DNA of 64,000 nt, from assembly GCA_021234155.1 (NCBI GenBank), contig JAJEKV010000061.1:3001950-3065949 (forward strand), in the 5' to 3' direction. Numbering within the stretch: the stretch's first letter is position 1; every line of letters starts with the position of its first letter. This stretch comes from Isoetes taiwanensis (Eukaryota > Streptophyta > Lycopodiopsida > Isoetales > Isoetaceae). The translations under genes and the position numbers were made by a program. This document shows positions 10,140 to 20,679 of this stretch, in pieces. The notes below the pieces were generated by a model. It was not told the DNA's origin and searched no databases. It saw only the letters and a program-made list of their open reading frames with translations.

Positions 10140-12155
10140 ATGAGAACTAAGGGATCGACAAGCAAACCGGTTATGGGAGGATCTTCTTCTTCAGCAAGGA
10201 TCCCTTATGAGTACAAAGACACGGACCCAATTCTGATTATTCAAAGTTGGGACCAAATTTTTGTTTTAGATGACAAGAAGGATCAATCGTGGATCAAGAT
10301 GAAAGAGCTCAAGGCGGCTTTTGACATAATCAGAGAACAACAAGAGGCAGCAGCAGAATGCATGGGAGTGCAAAAGGAGGGGCAAATCCTGGTGTGCAAA
10401 CTTGAAATGCAGAGACTGGAAAATCAATACAAAGAAGGCAAAGCCAATGATCGAGACCTAGCCTGGCAGATGCTTAAGAAGATACAGGAAATGGATATCC
10501 TCTTGTATCAACTCATAAGAGTTAAGACGGGGCATTCGAAAGAAGACTGTTGTAGCCTTAAAAACCAGATCTTCAGGAGGTCCATGACGGAAATGTTGCA
10601 GGCAGCAAAAGGTCTTGTTGAAGAACTTGAGGATCTTGGGTGGAAATCTAAAGCCTCATTTCGGTTGGTGAAGGTCTGGGAAGAAGCAGATGATCATGTT
10701 ATTGAGAATTTCCGAAAGGGATTCAAAAATAGGCTTCCCCCTTTTGCCGCTGATACTCTGAAGGAAGTAGAAATGGACTATAAAACCTACCAACTCCCGC
10801 TCAAAACTCCTACCAGATGCGAGATTGCTGACAGTAATGGCTATTTCCACCCAACTGATTGTGCAAACTGTGACTGCCAAAATTGTACCAGCATCAAGGA
10901 GCAGAACCTGGACAAGAACAAGACAAAGGTCTCCAAGCAAACTCTGAAGTCCTCGGTTCCGATCATGGGAAAATATGACAAAATCAATGGTAACTCTTAC
11001 AAGAACGCTTTGCTAAATTCTTTGAATTCTGTTAATGTTGCCACTGACTCTGTTGTAAAGGAGGATATTAAAAAGGAAGAGGACATTCTTGACCTTAGTA
11101 ATATTCTTGACAATTCGGCCAATATCAGATATACTAATCATGGAATTCTTGTCCATTTCCCTCAAAATTGTCCCTCCATAAGCACAGTAAAGTATTGGAT
11201 CACCAAAACTCTGTTGGTTCCTATTTTTTCTATTCTTAAACTGGACAATAAAACCTTTCAGATCATTTGTAGAGAGGAAAAGAATGTCCCTATGATCCTT
11301 ACCAGGAAAATCTCCCTCATCTCAGGTTTTCCAGTGTATATAATGAAATGGGACCCTCTCTACATTCCAGGAGATTTCTTCACGATTGCTACCACCACTT
11401 GGATCTCTTGTCTGAATCTTCCTATGGGGTGCTGGACAGTCTCTCACCTTAGTGCCATTGCTAACAATTTAGGGGAAATCATCCAAGTCTCTATCCCCCA
11501 AACCAGTTTCCCCTCTGTCTGTATTCAAAAGAAGATTTATTCTAATTGGGAGGACTGTATTCCCTGCAAAATTCCTAAAAGGGGGATGTTTGACCTTAAA
11601 ATCTCTTACTCCAAAATGCCTCTGGCTAAGAATTCTCCTCCAAAAGAGCATCATAAAGAATTTAAGATCCAGAAAGATGTGGAAACACATCAAACCAAGC
11701 AGGTTTGGAGACCAAAAGCTAAGCTCATGGAAGACAACTATATCAGCAGAGCTGTCTGCAACACCAGCATGAGGGAAACTAGAGACAAGGTCGAGTATAA
11801 TACCAGTGATTTCCAGGGTACGTACTTTCCAGACAAAGGTATTATATTCCAATTTCCTTCTAAAGTGGTGATTAGAGTTGATCCTATCAATATGAGCATC
11901 TCAACTTTGGATCTTGGCATCTCAACTTTGGATCTTGACAATCTTGGCATATGTGAGGAAACCAGGAAAGAAGACTCAGAAGATGACTTTGACTTCCAAG
12001 TCAATAGCAAGACTTCCACTCTGGAAGATGTGACTTGGTCTGCAATCAACAACAGAAGGAAGAGGGGAAAGAAAAATTTCAAAGAATATACCTTGGGACC
12101 CCCAAGAAGATCCCCAAGAAAGATACTTCCCCCCTCCAATGGATATAAATCTTAA
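10140..12155 (+). CDS. LINE ORF1 protein (671 aa), DUF4283-like
   Basis: This intact ORF begins at ATG 10140, after a CT-rich leader, and stops with TAA 12153-12155. The N-terminal third is charged and helical. At about residues 239-250 there is a Cys cluster (DCANCDCQNC) without a standard CCHC spacing. From about 325 to 490 the pattern FPVYIMKWDP...WISCLNLPMGCWTVSHLSAIA...G matches the DUF4283 domain of plant L1 ORF1 proteins. The C-terminus is basic (RRKRGKKNF, PPRRSPRK). ORF1 proteins bind the element RNA and act as chaperones in the retrotransposition particle. The last 17 nt overlap ORF2. Confidence 0.85.
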   Translation: MRTKGSTSKPVMGGSSSSARIPYEYKDTDPILIIQSWDQIFVLDDKKDQSWIKMKELKAAFDIIREQQEAAAECMGVQKEGQILVCKLEMQRLENQYKEGKANDRDLAWQMLKKIQEMDILLYQLIRVKTGHSKEDCCSLKNQIFRRSMTEMLQAAKGLVEELEDLGWKSKASFRLVKVWEEADDHVIENFRKGFKNRLPPFAADTLKEVEMDYKTYQLPLKTPTRCEIADSNGYFHPTDCANCDCQNCTSIKEQNLDKNKTKVSKQTLKSSVPIMGKYDKINGNSYKNALLNSLNSVNVATDSVVKEDIKKEEDILDLSNILDNSANIRYTNHGILVHFPQNCPSISTVKYWITKTLLVPIFSILKLDNKTFQIICREEKNVPMILTRKISLISGFPVYIMKWDPLYIPGDFFTIATTTWISCLNLPMGCWTVSHLSAIANNLGEIIQVSIPQTSFPSVCIQKKIYSNWEDCIPCKIPKRGMFDLKISYSKMPLAKNSPPKEHHKEFKIQKDVETHQTKQVWRPKAKLMEDNYISRAVCNTSMRETRDKVEYNTSDFQGTYFPDKGIIFQFPSKVVIRVDPINMSISTLDLGISTLDLDNLGICEETRKEDSEDDFDFQVNSKTSTLEDVTWSAINNRRKRGKKNFKEYTLGPPRRSPRKILPPSNGYKS

Positions 12156-15100
12156 AGGTATCACTTGGAATATCTAAGGCATCAACTCGAATCTCAAAAG
12201 AGGTAGATCGAAGGTCTGCCTAAGTTCTATGAATCTTGATTTTATTTTCTTTCAAGAGCATAAGATTCATGATGACAATATCAACTCAATAATTAAAGAT
12301 GTTCTACCTGCAGACTTTCAGCATTGGTCTCTCAAAGCTAACAACACTTCTGCAGGAATTACTATAGCTTGGAATAACAGGCTTAACCTTGTTGACATTC
12401 AAATGGTCAATGACAACAGTAGAAGATGGCAAATTATTCATGGGAAGGTTGGTGATAAAAGGATTGCTTTTATTAATGTTTATGCTTATCATCAGCCCCC
12501 GGATAGAGTTAGCCTTTGGGATGTCATTAACAGGAGTTTAGAGAGAATTCCCTATGATGAATGTATTTTAGCAGGGGATTTTAATATGGTTACCCACAGT
12601 CATATGAGAAGCGCCAACTTCAGGCCCCTGACTGACAATGAATTCTCAAGTTGGAATTCTCTCCTTTACTCTCACCATCTCTCTCTGGCCAGGGTTACCC
12701 CCCATTCTTATAGCTGGAGTGACCACAGAGATCAGCCAGTCTGCTGCCTTCATGACAGATTTTATCTTAGTGAAACCCTTTGGAACAACAGCTCTAGGGT
12801 CACTAATCTCACCAACTACGCTCTGTCCGACCATTTTCCTCAGCTCATTAATATTTGTGGCAATATTGCGCAGAGGAAGAGAAATTCTTTTTTTTAAGCT
12901 TAATACTAATCTTCTTGAGCTTGATGATTTTCTGCCTAATTTTCAACGGATTGTCTCTCAAGAAAGGAAACCTAATGGTAATAGAGGTTGGATGGATTGG
13001 TGGGTGAGGGTCTCTAAAAGAATCAAGAATTGGCTCAAGGTTTGGGGAAAAGAAGTCCATAGAAGCAACACTGCCCACTTACAGGATCTAAGATCCCAGT
13101 TAAACCTGGCTCAGGAACAGCAAAGGGATGAAATCAAAATTCAGATAGAGAGAGAAGAAATCAGAATTGCCAGGGGCTGGATGATCAAGGCAAAGGTTAA
13201 GGAACTTAAGGAAGATGAGAGGTGCAATTCGAAGTATTTTTTTATCAAAGCCAAAGGAAGGGTTAAGAGAAATCATATCTATAGTATTCTTTGGGAAGGC
13301 AACAGTATTGACAATGACATGCAGTTTAAGTGTGCTGCCAAAACTCATTTCTCCAGGATTATGGGAACTGAGGAAAATATTAGAAGGGAAGATATTGAAA
13401 ATTTCGTGTACATCCAACAAAAAGTAACTGAACAGATGAATGACAGATTATCTAGACCTTTAGTTATGAGGAAATGCTGAAGGTTCTTCAGGGAATGGAG
13501 AATGGTAAAACTCGAGGTCCTGATGGTCTTCCAGCCGATTTTTTCAAGAAATCTTGGGGCATCCTGGGTATGGATATTGTCTCTCTTGCCAATGAGTTTT
13601 TGATGACTAAGCAGCTGGACTGTAGGATCAATACAAGTCTGATTGCTCTCATCCTGAAGATTGAGCTTCCAATTACCTTCTCTGATTACAGACCTATATC
13701 TCTAACCAATGTGGTTTACAAGTTAATTACAGGTACCATTGCTGCTTGGCTCAAGCCCATCCTAGAGGAAGTCATCAGCAACACTCAAAGTGCCTATTTA
13801 AGAGGAAGGTATATTCTAGATAATGTTGCTGCTGCTTCTTTAGGTATCTCTTGGGCCAAAGATTCTAACCAGTCAATTGGCCTCCTTAAACTGGACATCA
13901 CAAAGGCTTTTGACACAGTAAGTTGGGCTTTCTTATGCTGGTGTTGCAAAAGACTTGGATTCTCTGACAATGTAATATCAGTTTTCCAAGCTATTCTTAA
14001 CAACTCCAGATCTGCTGTTCTTATTAATGGCGAGTGCAGCCCTTTTTTCGACATTAAAAGGGGTGTTAAGCAAGGTTGCCCTCTTGCACCCTTCCTTTTC
14101 TTAATTGTGATGGAGGGCCTGAATAGCTATTTCAAGAGAGCAAAAGATTTACATCTAATCAAGGGTCTTAGTCTTCCCTCCCAGGAGGCTGAAGAGATCC
14201 TTAATGTCCACTTTGTAGATGATACTTTTCTTTTTCTTCATTTGGAAAACCAATCCATTCAGCACACTCAGGCTATTTTGGAGGAGTTTGGCAAGTGCTC
14301 GGGATGCAAAATCAACCCTGTCAAAACCAAGTTAATCTCAAGGCATCAAGAAGAGGGTGAGCAATCAGCTACAAGATTGGGATGTATGTATCTCTCCCCT
14401 AATACTAAAACAAAAATTCTAGGCATCCCTTATGTTATTAGGTTTAATGCTTGTGAGCTTTGGGAGGACTTAATTGATAAATTCTACAGAAAGGTTGAAT
14501 CCCTTAACTCCAAATATCTATCTAAAAATGGGAGAGCCATTTTGGCAAATTCAGTTATCTCTTCCTCTCAGGTCTACCAATCCTCTATCATTATGGCCCC
14601 TAAGAAGGTTCTGACTAAAATGCAAGGGATTATTGGTAGATTCATAGCAAGAGGATCTAGTAGGAGATGCTGGATCCCTATCTCTATGGAAGAATGTTGC
14701 AAGCATAAAAAGTTGGGAGGTCTGGGAGTCATAAATATTGTGAAACAGGCCATTGCTTTGGCTGCAAAATACTTTTACAGGGCCTGTAACAACCAGATCA
14801 ATCACCATGTGAGTGATCTTATTTCTCATTATATCAGTAAGTGCCACCCCTTTAGTTGGAGGAACCTTAAAATGCAGCTGCCTCACAGCATTTACTTTGA
14901 CTTCACCATTCCTACTACCATGCCTTTGATTATCAAGAAATGGATTAGGGCATGGCTAAAGGTAAAAGGTATGTACACATGGAAAGAAGGGCTTTCACAA
15001 GACCAACCTATTTTCTGGAGTCCTTCTCTCATTTTAGATGACCCTAATATCTGTCTTGCTACTAACTTCCCTAAGTTAGCCAAGCAATGGACCAATAGTG

Positions 15101-15792
15101 GAATAATTTATATTAGGGATATTACTGATGATTTTGTTTATCAGGACTCCAGCCTAGCAAATCTAGGAGATGACTCCAGGCAGCTTTTTAACAGTATCTC
15201 TCAGAGATTGGCAGTTGGAGAATGGCATGATACGGACGTATTTTGGCATATCAATGGCTTCTGTGGTTACAGAGTAAACCTTGCCTACAGGTTTCTCAAC
15301 AGGGGCCAAGAAATTTCCATTCACACGAAATGGAATATTGATCCTGATAGGGCACTAAGGAACTTGAACTTTATGTGGAAAAGTCCAATCCACCCAAAAA
15401 TCAAGGCCTTTATGTGGCAGCTTTGGCACAAAGCTTTGGCTATCAACAAAAAAAGGTGGAGGCTTAACATGTCTAATTCTGACATTTGTGTTAGATGCTT
15501 GCAGGATCAGGAAGATGAAGCACATCTTTTTAAAAATTGCCTATGGGCAGAATGGACTCTGGAGCTTGTAGAAACTGAGCTGAATATTCCTGGCTTGGCC
15601 AATATGCAAGCTGTTGAGCTCTTCTTCCCTGAGAACCCAGTGGAATGGAGAAGATACATTCTCCTATGGAGAATGTGGAAAGGAAGAAATACCTTGATTT
15701 TCAATGAGGAAATCATTTGGCCCAAAGCCATTATTAAGCAGGCCCAATATGATATAAATTGGGTTTTGGAAGTATTCGGGAATCAGAACTAA
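12139..15792 (+). pseudogene. LINE ORF2: endonuclease, reverse transcriptase, zinc domain; three lesions
   Basis: The start ATG at 12139 overlaps ORF1 in a different frame. An in-frame TAA at 12175, in the first beta strand (ITWNI then stop then GINS), is the first lesion. A one-base slip in the T8 run near 12890 and a second one-base shift near 13460 are the others. The endonuclease keeps a catalytic Glu (FFQEHK), LAGDFNMV and a final SDHFPQ. The reverse transcriptase is open from 13474 and shows GPDGLPADFF, KAFDTVSW, GVKQGCPLAPFLF and FVDD at about 14215, in place of the commoner FADD/YADD. The end carries CVRCLQDQEDEAHLFKNC. The enzyme would nick DNA and copy its RNA at the nick; this copy cannot without repair of the frame. 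Confidence 0.9.
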
Positions 15793-15811
15793 GACTCAAT
15801 TCCTTTATTTA

Positions 15812-16159
15812 ATGTTGATTTTCCCTTTGTTTGCAGGTAATACTCTGATCATGTTCAAGAGGCTGAGGTGGAGGAGGATGAATCTCCATGCGAATACGCT
15901 ATGGCTCACACAGTTTGGAGTCGAAGTACCCAACGAGCACGGGGATGATTGTCAATGCAATTGTGCTTGCACCTCGTATCTAGATGAGAAAAGATACATT
16001 CTGTGCACTGCCAAAGACAAGAAAGACAGGTTCAATCCAGGAAAGGCCCATATGTGCAAATGCCCTTATTGTCTATTCATTGTGGCTAACAAGGGAATGG
16101 GAAGGAAGGATCATTCGAAGAGGGAGCCTAAGAAAAGGAGATATTCGGGTGAACACTGA
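15812..16159 (+). CDS. Cys-rich small ORF in the LINE 3' region (115 aa)
   Basis: This frame follows the ORF2 stop by 20 bp. Its centre has CQCNCACTSYLDEKRY and then AHMCKCPYCLF, which could bind zinc, and the end is basic (REPKKRRY). A strong acceptor-like sequence (TTTGTTTGCAG) ends at about 15837, and the frame just after it (DHVQEAEVEEDES) is acidic and then shifts. It may be a third LINE ORF, a lost ORF2 extension or a captured host exon. I do not recognise the family. Confidence 0.4.
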   Translation: MLIFPLFAGNTLIMFKRLRWRRMNLHANTLWLTQFGVEVPNEHGDDCQCNCACTSYLDEKRYILCTAKDKKDRFNPGKAHMCKCPYCLFIVANKGMGRKDHSKREPKKRRYSGEH

Positions 16160-16376
16160 TCACTTGGATAATCCGAACACAACTGATATATCTGCTTGAA
16201 ACTGCCAAAAACTTTTCAGCTCTATTTTTTATTTTGGATAGTTTTGGTTTTATCAGGGTCTACAACCTACCCTTTCCTAAAGGTTATTCTCTAAAAAAGC
16301 TTTTTATAGCTTTTCATGTACTTTGTATTTTTACTATACGGACTTAATATATACTTCAGCCTTCAATTAAAAAAAA

Positions 16377-16393
16377 TAGAAACGGGGTTATGC
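16377..16393. repeat. Right target-site duplication of the L1-type LINE
   Basis: Identical to 9303-9319 (17 bp), directly after the A8 tail at 16369-16376. Confidence 0.95.
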
Positions 16394-17081
16394 CATGTGT
16401 CAGGAGTAAGGCATTGATAACCATAGTTTATCATGAAGGGAGACATTCTAGAAGATTCCTGTTTCATGCTATTATAGGCAAACTCGACCAAATAAATATA
16501 GTCAGCCCATTGTGATTGCTTACTCCACACATAACTTCGCAGCATATCCTCTATAATGCGATTGGTACGCTCTGTCTGACCATCCGTCTGAGGATGATAT
16601 GCTGTACTCATAGCAAGCTTGGTCTGGATGGTGGCAAAGAAATCTTTCCAGAATGCACTTACAAACTTGGGATCCCTGTCGGATACTATAACCCGTGGCA
16701 TTCCATGCAATCTGAAGATCTCCTTTGTAAACAGCAAAGCGGTGTCGAAGGCTGTATCCGTGGTACGACATGGCAAGAAATGAGCCATTTTCGACAATTT
16801 ATCGACCACTACCATCAATGCATCATATCCACGGAGAGTACGTGGAAGGCCCACAATGAAATCCATGGTTATTACTTCCCCCTTAATTGCTCAGCCTTGG
16901 TTTGTTGGCACACCTGACACTGCTTAATATACTTGGCAATGTCCTTCTTCATACTCGGCCAAAAATAACTGGAGCGGATCTTAAAATAGGTTTTCATGAA
17001 ACCTGCATGTCCAGCTATAGGGCTGTTGTGTGTATCATGGAGAATAAGCTTACACACTCCTGAAGTCTCAGGTACACACAA
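16394..17081 (-). pseudogene. Gypsy integrase, zinc-binding and catalytic core
   Basis: The first part (17081-16872) is the HHCC zinc-binding domain, with HAGFMKTYFKI and CQVCQQTKAEQLRGK, and ends in a stop. After a small deletion the core resumes at 16866 with MDFIVGLPRT, SDRDPKFVSAFW and YHPQTDGQTERTNR, then the catalytic Glu in IIEDMLRSY. All three D,D,E residues are visible. Integrase joins the element cDNA to host DNA. The frame is then broken at 16393 by the LINE. The usual 12 or so residues between zinc domain and core are missing. Confidence 0.8.
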
Positions 17082-17728
17082 CTTATCTTTGTGATATACA
17101 AATTGCCCTCTTTCTGATACGAACGGAAAGCTTCACGTTCTTTATCTGTGCGTGCCTCCTTAGCCAGACTATCCCACACGTGACGGAACTCTGGATCTGT
17201 GGCCAAGGTCTGCTCTATCTGCTTCCCGAACTCACTAGTGAGTGTGGAAATTGCATTACAATGGGTTCGGGTTACCAAGGGATGGCGTGACAACGCATCC
17301 GCAACCACATTGTGTTTCCCAGGCTTATACATAATCTCAAAATCATACTCCTCCAGAAATTCCATCCATCTTCTCTGACGGAGGTTGAGATTCGGCTGGG
17401 TTGTAAGATAACGAAGGCTCTGATGATCCGTATCCAACTGGAATCTCCTACCAAGAAGGTAGTGTCTCCATATTCGCAGGGCACGGACAACTGCTAACAA
17501 CTCCTGGTCATGGGTAGGGTATCGCTGCTCAGTTTCATTCATTTTCTTTGAATCATAGGCAATAACCCTCCCCTCCTGCATTAGGACTCCACCGGTAGCA
17601 ATTTTACTGGCATCTGTTGCTACTAGTTTATCCTTTTCGGGGTCCGGCAATGTGAGGACTGGTGCGGACGTTAAAGCATCCTTAAGCTTCTGGAAACTGA
17701 CCTGGACCTTTGCTTTCCAATGTTCCAT
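17015..17728 (-). pseudogene. Gypsy RNase H region (237 codons)
   Basis: It lies in frame with the RT stretch but after a single TAG at 17729-17731, at a point where the family has an aromatic W. It shows TDASKIATGGVLMQEGRVIAY, PTHDQELLAVV and TDHQSLRYL, the RNase H core that removes RNA from the RNA:DNA hybrid. KPGKHNVVADALSR follows. Near 17080 a frameshift hands over to the integrase zinc domain. Confidence 0.8.
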
Positions 17729-20428
17729 CTAATCCTTCACTTTCTCATGCTTTGTAAGGTCGGTAAGAGGTGCTGCAATCTTTGCAAAATCCTTAACAAA
17801 TTTCCGATAATACCCTGCTAGTCCCAAGAAACTTCGGACTTCGGACACATTACTTGGAATCGGCCAATCCTTGACTGCCTCTATTTTTGCTGGATCGGTT
17901 GCAATTCCCTCGGCCGAAATGACATGGCCTAAATAATCCACCTTGGGAGTGGCAAACTTGCACTTAGAGAACTTGGCAAAGAGCTGGTGACGTCTTAACT
18001 TTTGTAGGGCCAAGCGAAGATGTTTTTCATGCTCCTGCAGGGTCTTACTATAGATGAGAATGTCGTCAAAGAAAATAACAACAAAATCATCCAAGTATTG
18101 GCGGAAGACATCATTCATTAACTGCATAAAAGTTGCGGGGGCATTAGTTAATCCAAAAGGCATAACGGTAAACTCATAATGCCCATATCTAGTGCGAAAG
18201 GCAGATTTATGGATGTCCTCCTCTTTAATTCTTATCTGATGATATCCGGAGCGTAAGTCAATCTTTGAGAAGTATTTGGCCCCTTGCAACTGGTCCATAA
18301 GATCGTCTGCTCTAGGCAAAGCATAGCGATTCTTGATCGTATGCTTGTTGAGCTGCCGATAGTCAATACACATTCTTAAGGAGCCATTCTTCTTCTTAAC
18401 AAAAAGGATAGGAGCGCCAAAAGGCGAAACACTAGGACGAATGAACCCTAGGTTTAGTAGCTCCTGAAGTTGCTTCTTAAGCTCTGTCAATTCAGGGGGA
18501 CTCATACGGTACGGGGCCTTACTGGTAGGCTTAGTACCTGGTTCCAAAGCTATCTCACATTCTACCCCTCTGAACGGAGGAAGTTTCTGGATCTCATCTG
18601 GAAAGAGATCCCTGAATTCCCTGAGAAGACTAGCAATACTTTCTGGCAACGCATCAATTACTTGTTTCTGTTTAGCATCTGACTCAATGGATGCAAGGCT
18701 GATGGCGCAAAGTAGCTTATTCTTGCGTATAGCCTTATTCAACTGCCCAATGGACATAGACTGCATAATGGGGTTTAAGGGATCACCTTTTATAGTTACG
18801 CGGGCTCCATTAGCTGCGTTGAAGGTAACCTCCCATTTTTCGCAGTCTATATTGGCTTTGGCGGGTGCCAAGAATTCCATGCCCACAATCAGATCATATT
18901 TGCCAATATCCATTAACTCGGCACCCAATGCAACTGGTGCACCTGGCAGTTGCATTTTTAGGTTAATGCGACGGCCATGAGTATGTCTGATTTTACCACT
19001 GGCTAACGTGAAAGGTTTCGGTCGGGACCTCAAAGTCTCAAGCTGCAACACCTGGGCCATTCTAGGAGAAGCAAAATTATGTGTACTTCCCGTGTCCATA
19101 AGAATTATGAAAGGCTTACTGTCTACTTGACCTATAGTTGAAATAACGGCAGGCTGACTTTCAGCATTGCCGGTTTCAATGGCTGCAAGGATATGAGATG
19201 CACCGTGAATATACTCGGGAGCCTCCTCATCGACAGGTGGTGTAGACTCGAGTTCGTCCCAATCAAGGTCGGCCATGGCCAGCTGGGCAGTCTGCGTGAC
19301 ATAAGGGCAATTTTGCATGAAGGGCCCAGGCCGCATACATCTGTAACATGCCTTGTCTTTGCGGAGCTGGTCTCGGGCCTCTTTGAGAATAAACTGCAAG
19401 AGGTTCCGAACTTCCCTACTGACATTGTTTGGTTTGTCGGGCATGCTAAAAGTAACTTTCTTTTCCTGGCGGCCATAAGAGTTCTGCTGAGAGGGCCCAG
19501 GACTTGGTGAGCGGGTCTTGTAGGGTGTGTACGGCCGCGGCTGGGAATAAGATGCAGGACGCTGGTACTGGTTTCGTGGCGTGTCCTTTTCAAGGCTCAA
19601 TGCCTTAGCCTCAGCCTCTACAACTGACTTGGGGTCGATGGCCTTAACCATTCGTTTAATTGATGGGGCCAACCCTTCAATATAGCCCTCTACCGCCCTC
19701 TTCTCGTTCATTCCTGGCACATACAACCTCAAGCGCATGAATTCATCCGTGTGGCACTTGTGCGCACGAGACACATAATGCGACTTAAAAGCTTTGGCAA
19801 ACTTTTTAAACTTGCATCTACTTCTGTCTAGATGCTTGGCTCTAGCATAGCCCTTCCACCAAATACGAGCGGCTCCTGTAAGGTTTGTGGTGGCAACTTT
19901 TCCTGTATCTTTCTCCGTCATGCCATAGGATTTCCCAAACTCCTTCATCTCGTCCGACCAGGACTCTGCATTCAGGCCGCCTCTAGATTTCCCATCAAAC
20001 TGGACCAATTTCCTGTTTTTCCATATACTGGTTATGGCCGTATCAACCGTCTTACGGTACTCCTTGTCCCGGTGCTTTACATGGTCACCAGATGATATAG
20101 ACGACTCCGAGGACATAGAAGTGGCTGATCGTGAGGATGTGGCACTGTCTGTAGACGAGCTTCGACGACGTTTGGAACGGTGCCTCCTTGGTGCGGGTAC
20201 AGGGCCTGGTTCCGGTGCAAGTGGCTGCTGTGGTGGTGGACTTGGTGGTAACGGAGGTAACTCCGGTCCGTCCTCTTGCATAGGCTGGGGTGGGTTGGCA
20301 TTTAGCACATAGGCCTGTAGCTCTACTAACTGCCGTTTCATCAGCATGAGTTCTTGCTCAGGTGTTAATCTGCTAGCATTCGAGGGTGTCTGCCATGAGG
20401 CATTACGTGCATCGTCTATATTGACCAT
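17729..20428 (-). CDS. Gypsy gag-protease-reverse transcriptase (899 codons open)
   Basis: This starts at ATG 20428, 25 nt after the PBS. It opens with a Pro- and Ser/Arg-rich gag N-terminus, and the capsid-like part lies at about 120-280. A zinc knuckle at about 361 reads [14 protein letters not shown]: the histidine of CX2CX4HX4C is replaced by Pro. The protease has [10 protein letters not shown] at about 443. The reverse transcriptase has [27 protein letters not shown] and [10 protein letters not shown] at about 783; FFDD stands in place of the usual YVDD or YIDD. It is open throughout, but a stop separates it from RNase H, and the element is cut by the LINE. It is probably an inactive but fairly young copy. 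Confidence 0.88.
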   Translation of the reverse strand: MVNIDDARNASWQTPSNASRLTPEQELMLMKRQLVELQAYVLNANPPQPMQEDGPELPPLPPSPPPQQPLAPEPGPVPAPRRHRSKRRRSSSTDSATSSRSATSMSSESSISSGDHVKHRDKEYRKTVDTAITSIWKNRKLVQFDGKSRGGLNAESWSDEMKEFGKSYGMTEKDTGKVATTNLTGAARIWWKGYARAKHLDRSRCKFKKFAKAFKSHYVSRAHKCHTDEFMRLRLYVPGMNEKRAVEGYIEGLAPSIKRMVKAIDPKSVVEAEAKALSLEKDTPRNQYQRPASYSQPRPYTPYKTRSPSPGPSQQNSYGRQEKKVTFSMPDKPNNVSREVRNLLQFILKEARDQLRKDKACYRCMRPGPFMQNCPYVTQTAQLAMADLDWDELESTPPVDEEAPEYIHGASHILAAIETGNAESQPAVISTIGQVDSKPFIILMDTGSTHNFASPRMAQVLQLETLRSRPKPFTLASGKIRHTHGRRINLKMQLPGAPVALGAELMDIGKYDLIVGMEFLAPAKANIDCEKWEVTFNAANGARVTIKGDPLNPIMQSMSIGQLNKAIRKNKLLCAISLASIESDAKQKQVIDALPESIASLLREFRDLFPDEIQKLPPFRGVECEIALEPGTKPTSKAPYRMSPPELTELKKQLQELLNLGFIRPSVSPFGAPILFVKKKNGSLRMCIDYRQLNKHTIKNRYALPRADDLMDQLQGAKYFSKIDLRSGYHQIRIKEEDIHKSAFRTRYGHYEFTVMPFGLTNAPATFMQLMNDVFRQYLDDFVVIFFDDILIYSKTLQEHEKHLRLALQKLRRHQLFAKFSKCKFATPKVDYLGHVISAEGIATDPAKIEAVKDWPIPSNVSEVRSFLGLAGYYRKFVKDFAKIAAPLTDLTKHEKVKD

Positions 20429-20452
20429 AAGAAGGTATAAGGAGAATTATTG

Positions 20453-20460
20453 TGATACCA
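20453..20460 (-). promoter_or_regulatory. Probable primer-binding site of the gypsy element
   Basis: TGGTATCA on the minus strand matches the first 8 nt of the PBS for initiator tRNA-Met used by many plant gypsy elements, but the next bases (CAATAATT) depart from the usual GAGC. It lies 25 nt before the gag ATG and just after a GTGACACG sequence that could end the LTR. Confidence 0.5.
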
Positions 20461-20463
20461 CGT

Positions 20464-20679
20464 GTCACAAAGAAGATCATTTCAAGTAGTGCTAGGAAAT
20501 AATAATAAAGACAATACAAGAGAATGAAAGAAAAGATCTTTATTATTAAGTCAAAGCAGCAGTTACATTGGAAATATACCTTTAACAAAACTTAATATAG
20601 TACAGAGGTAGTGATTATACATTGGGCAATTCTTTAACAACTCATACTTAACCATAAAAAGAAACTGAGGAGGCCAGGC
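20464..20679 (-). other. Possible short or partial 5' LTR, or 3' UTR of the upstream gene
   Basis: AT-rich, with AATAATAAAG (a polyadenylation-like signal on the minus strand) at about 20540. It could be the gypsy 5' LTR (no clear TG start), or the 3' UTR of the minus-strand gene that stops at 20680. I cannot decide from one copy. Confidence 0.3.

Larger units (their letters stand above)
9320..16376 (+). mobile_element. Near full-length L1-type LINE (7.06 kb)
   Basis: It is bounded by a perfect 17-bp duplication and ends in a short A8 tract (16369-16376), the hallmarks of target-primed insertion. Its contents are a 5' leader with a possible short ORF, ORF1 (10140-12155), ORF2 (12139-15792, one stop and two frameshifts) and a long 3' region with a Cys-rich ORF. 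ORF2 starts inside the end of ORF1. The perfect duplication and few coding defects indicate a recent insertion. By its apurinic-type endonuclease, DUF4283-like ORF1 and CX2C...HX4C end it belongs to the plant L1 group, unlike the stem-loop/microsatellite LINEs elsewhere in this window. Confidence 0.92.
8885..20463 (-). mobile_element. Ty3/gypsy (chromovirus-like) retrotransposon, split by a LINE
   Basis: Reading on the minus strand from 20460, the order is: primer-binding site, gag with a zinc knuckle, aspartic protease, reverse transcriptase, RNase H, integrase and a C-terminal region. The order and RT signature fit the Ty3/gypsy chromovirus group. Coding continues to about 16394, is cut by the L1-type LINE at 9320-16376, and resumes at 9302 down to about 8948. 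There it joins about 63 bp of LTR end (8885-8947). One nonsense change, at least two frameshifts and small deletions make it inactive. The 5' LTR upstream of 20463 is not clearly delimited. Confidence 0.8.
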
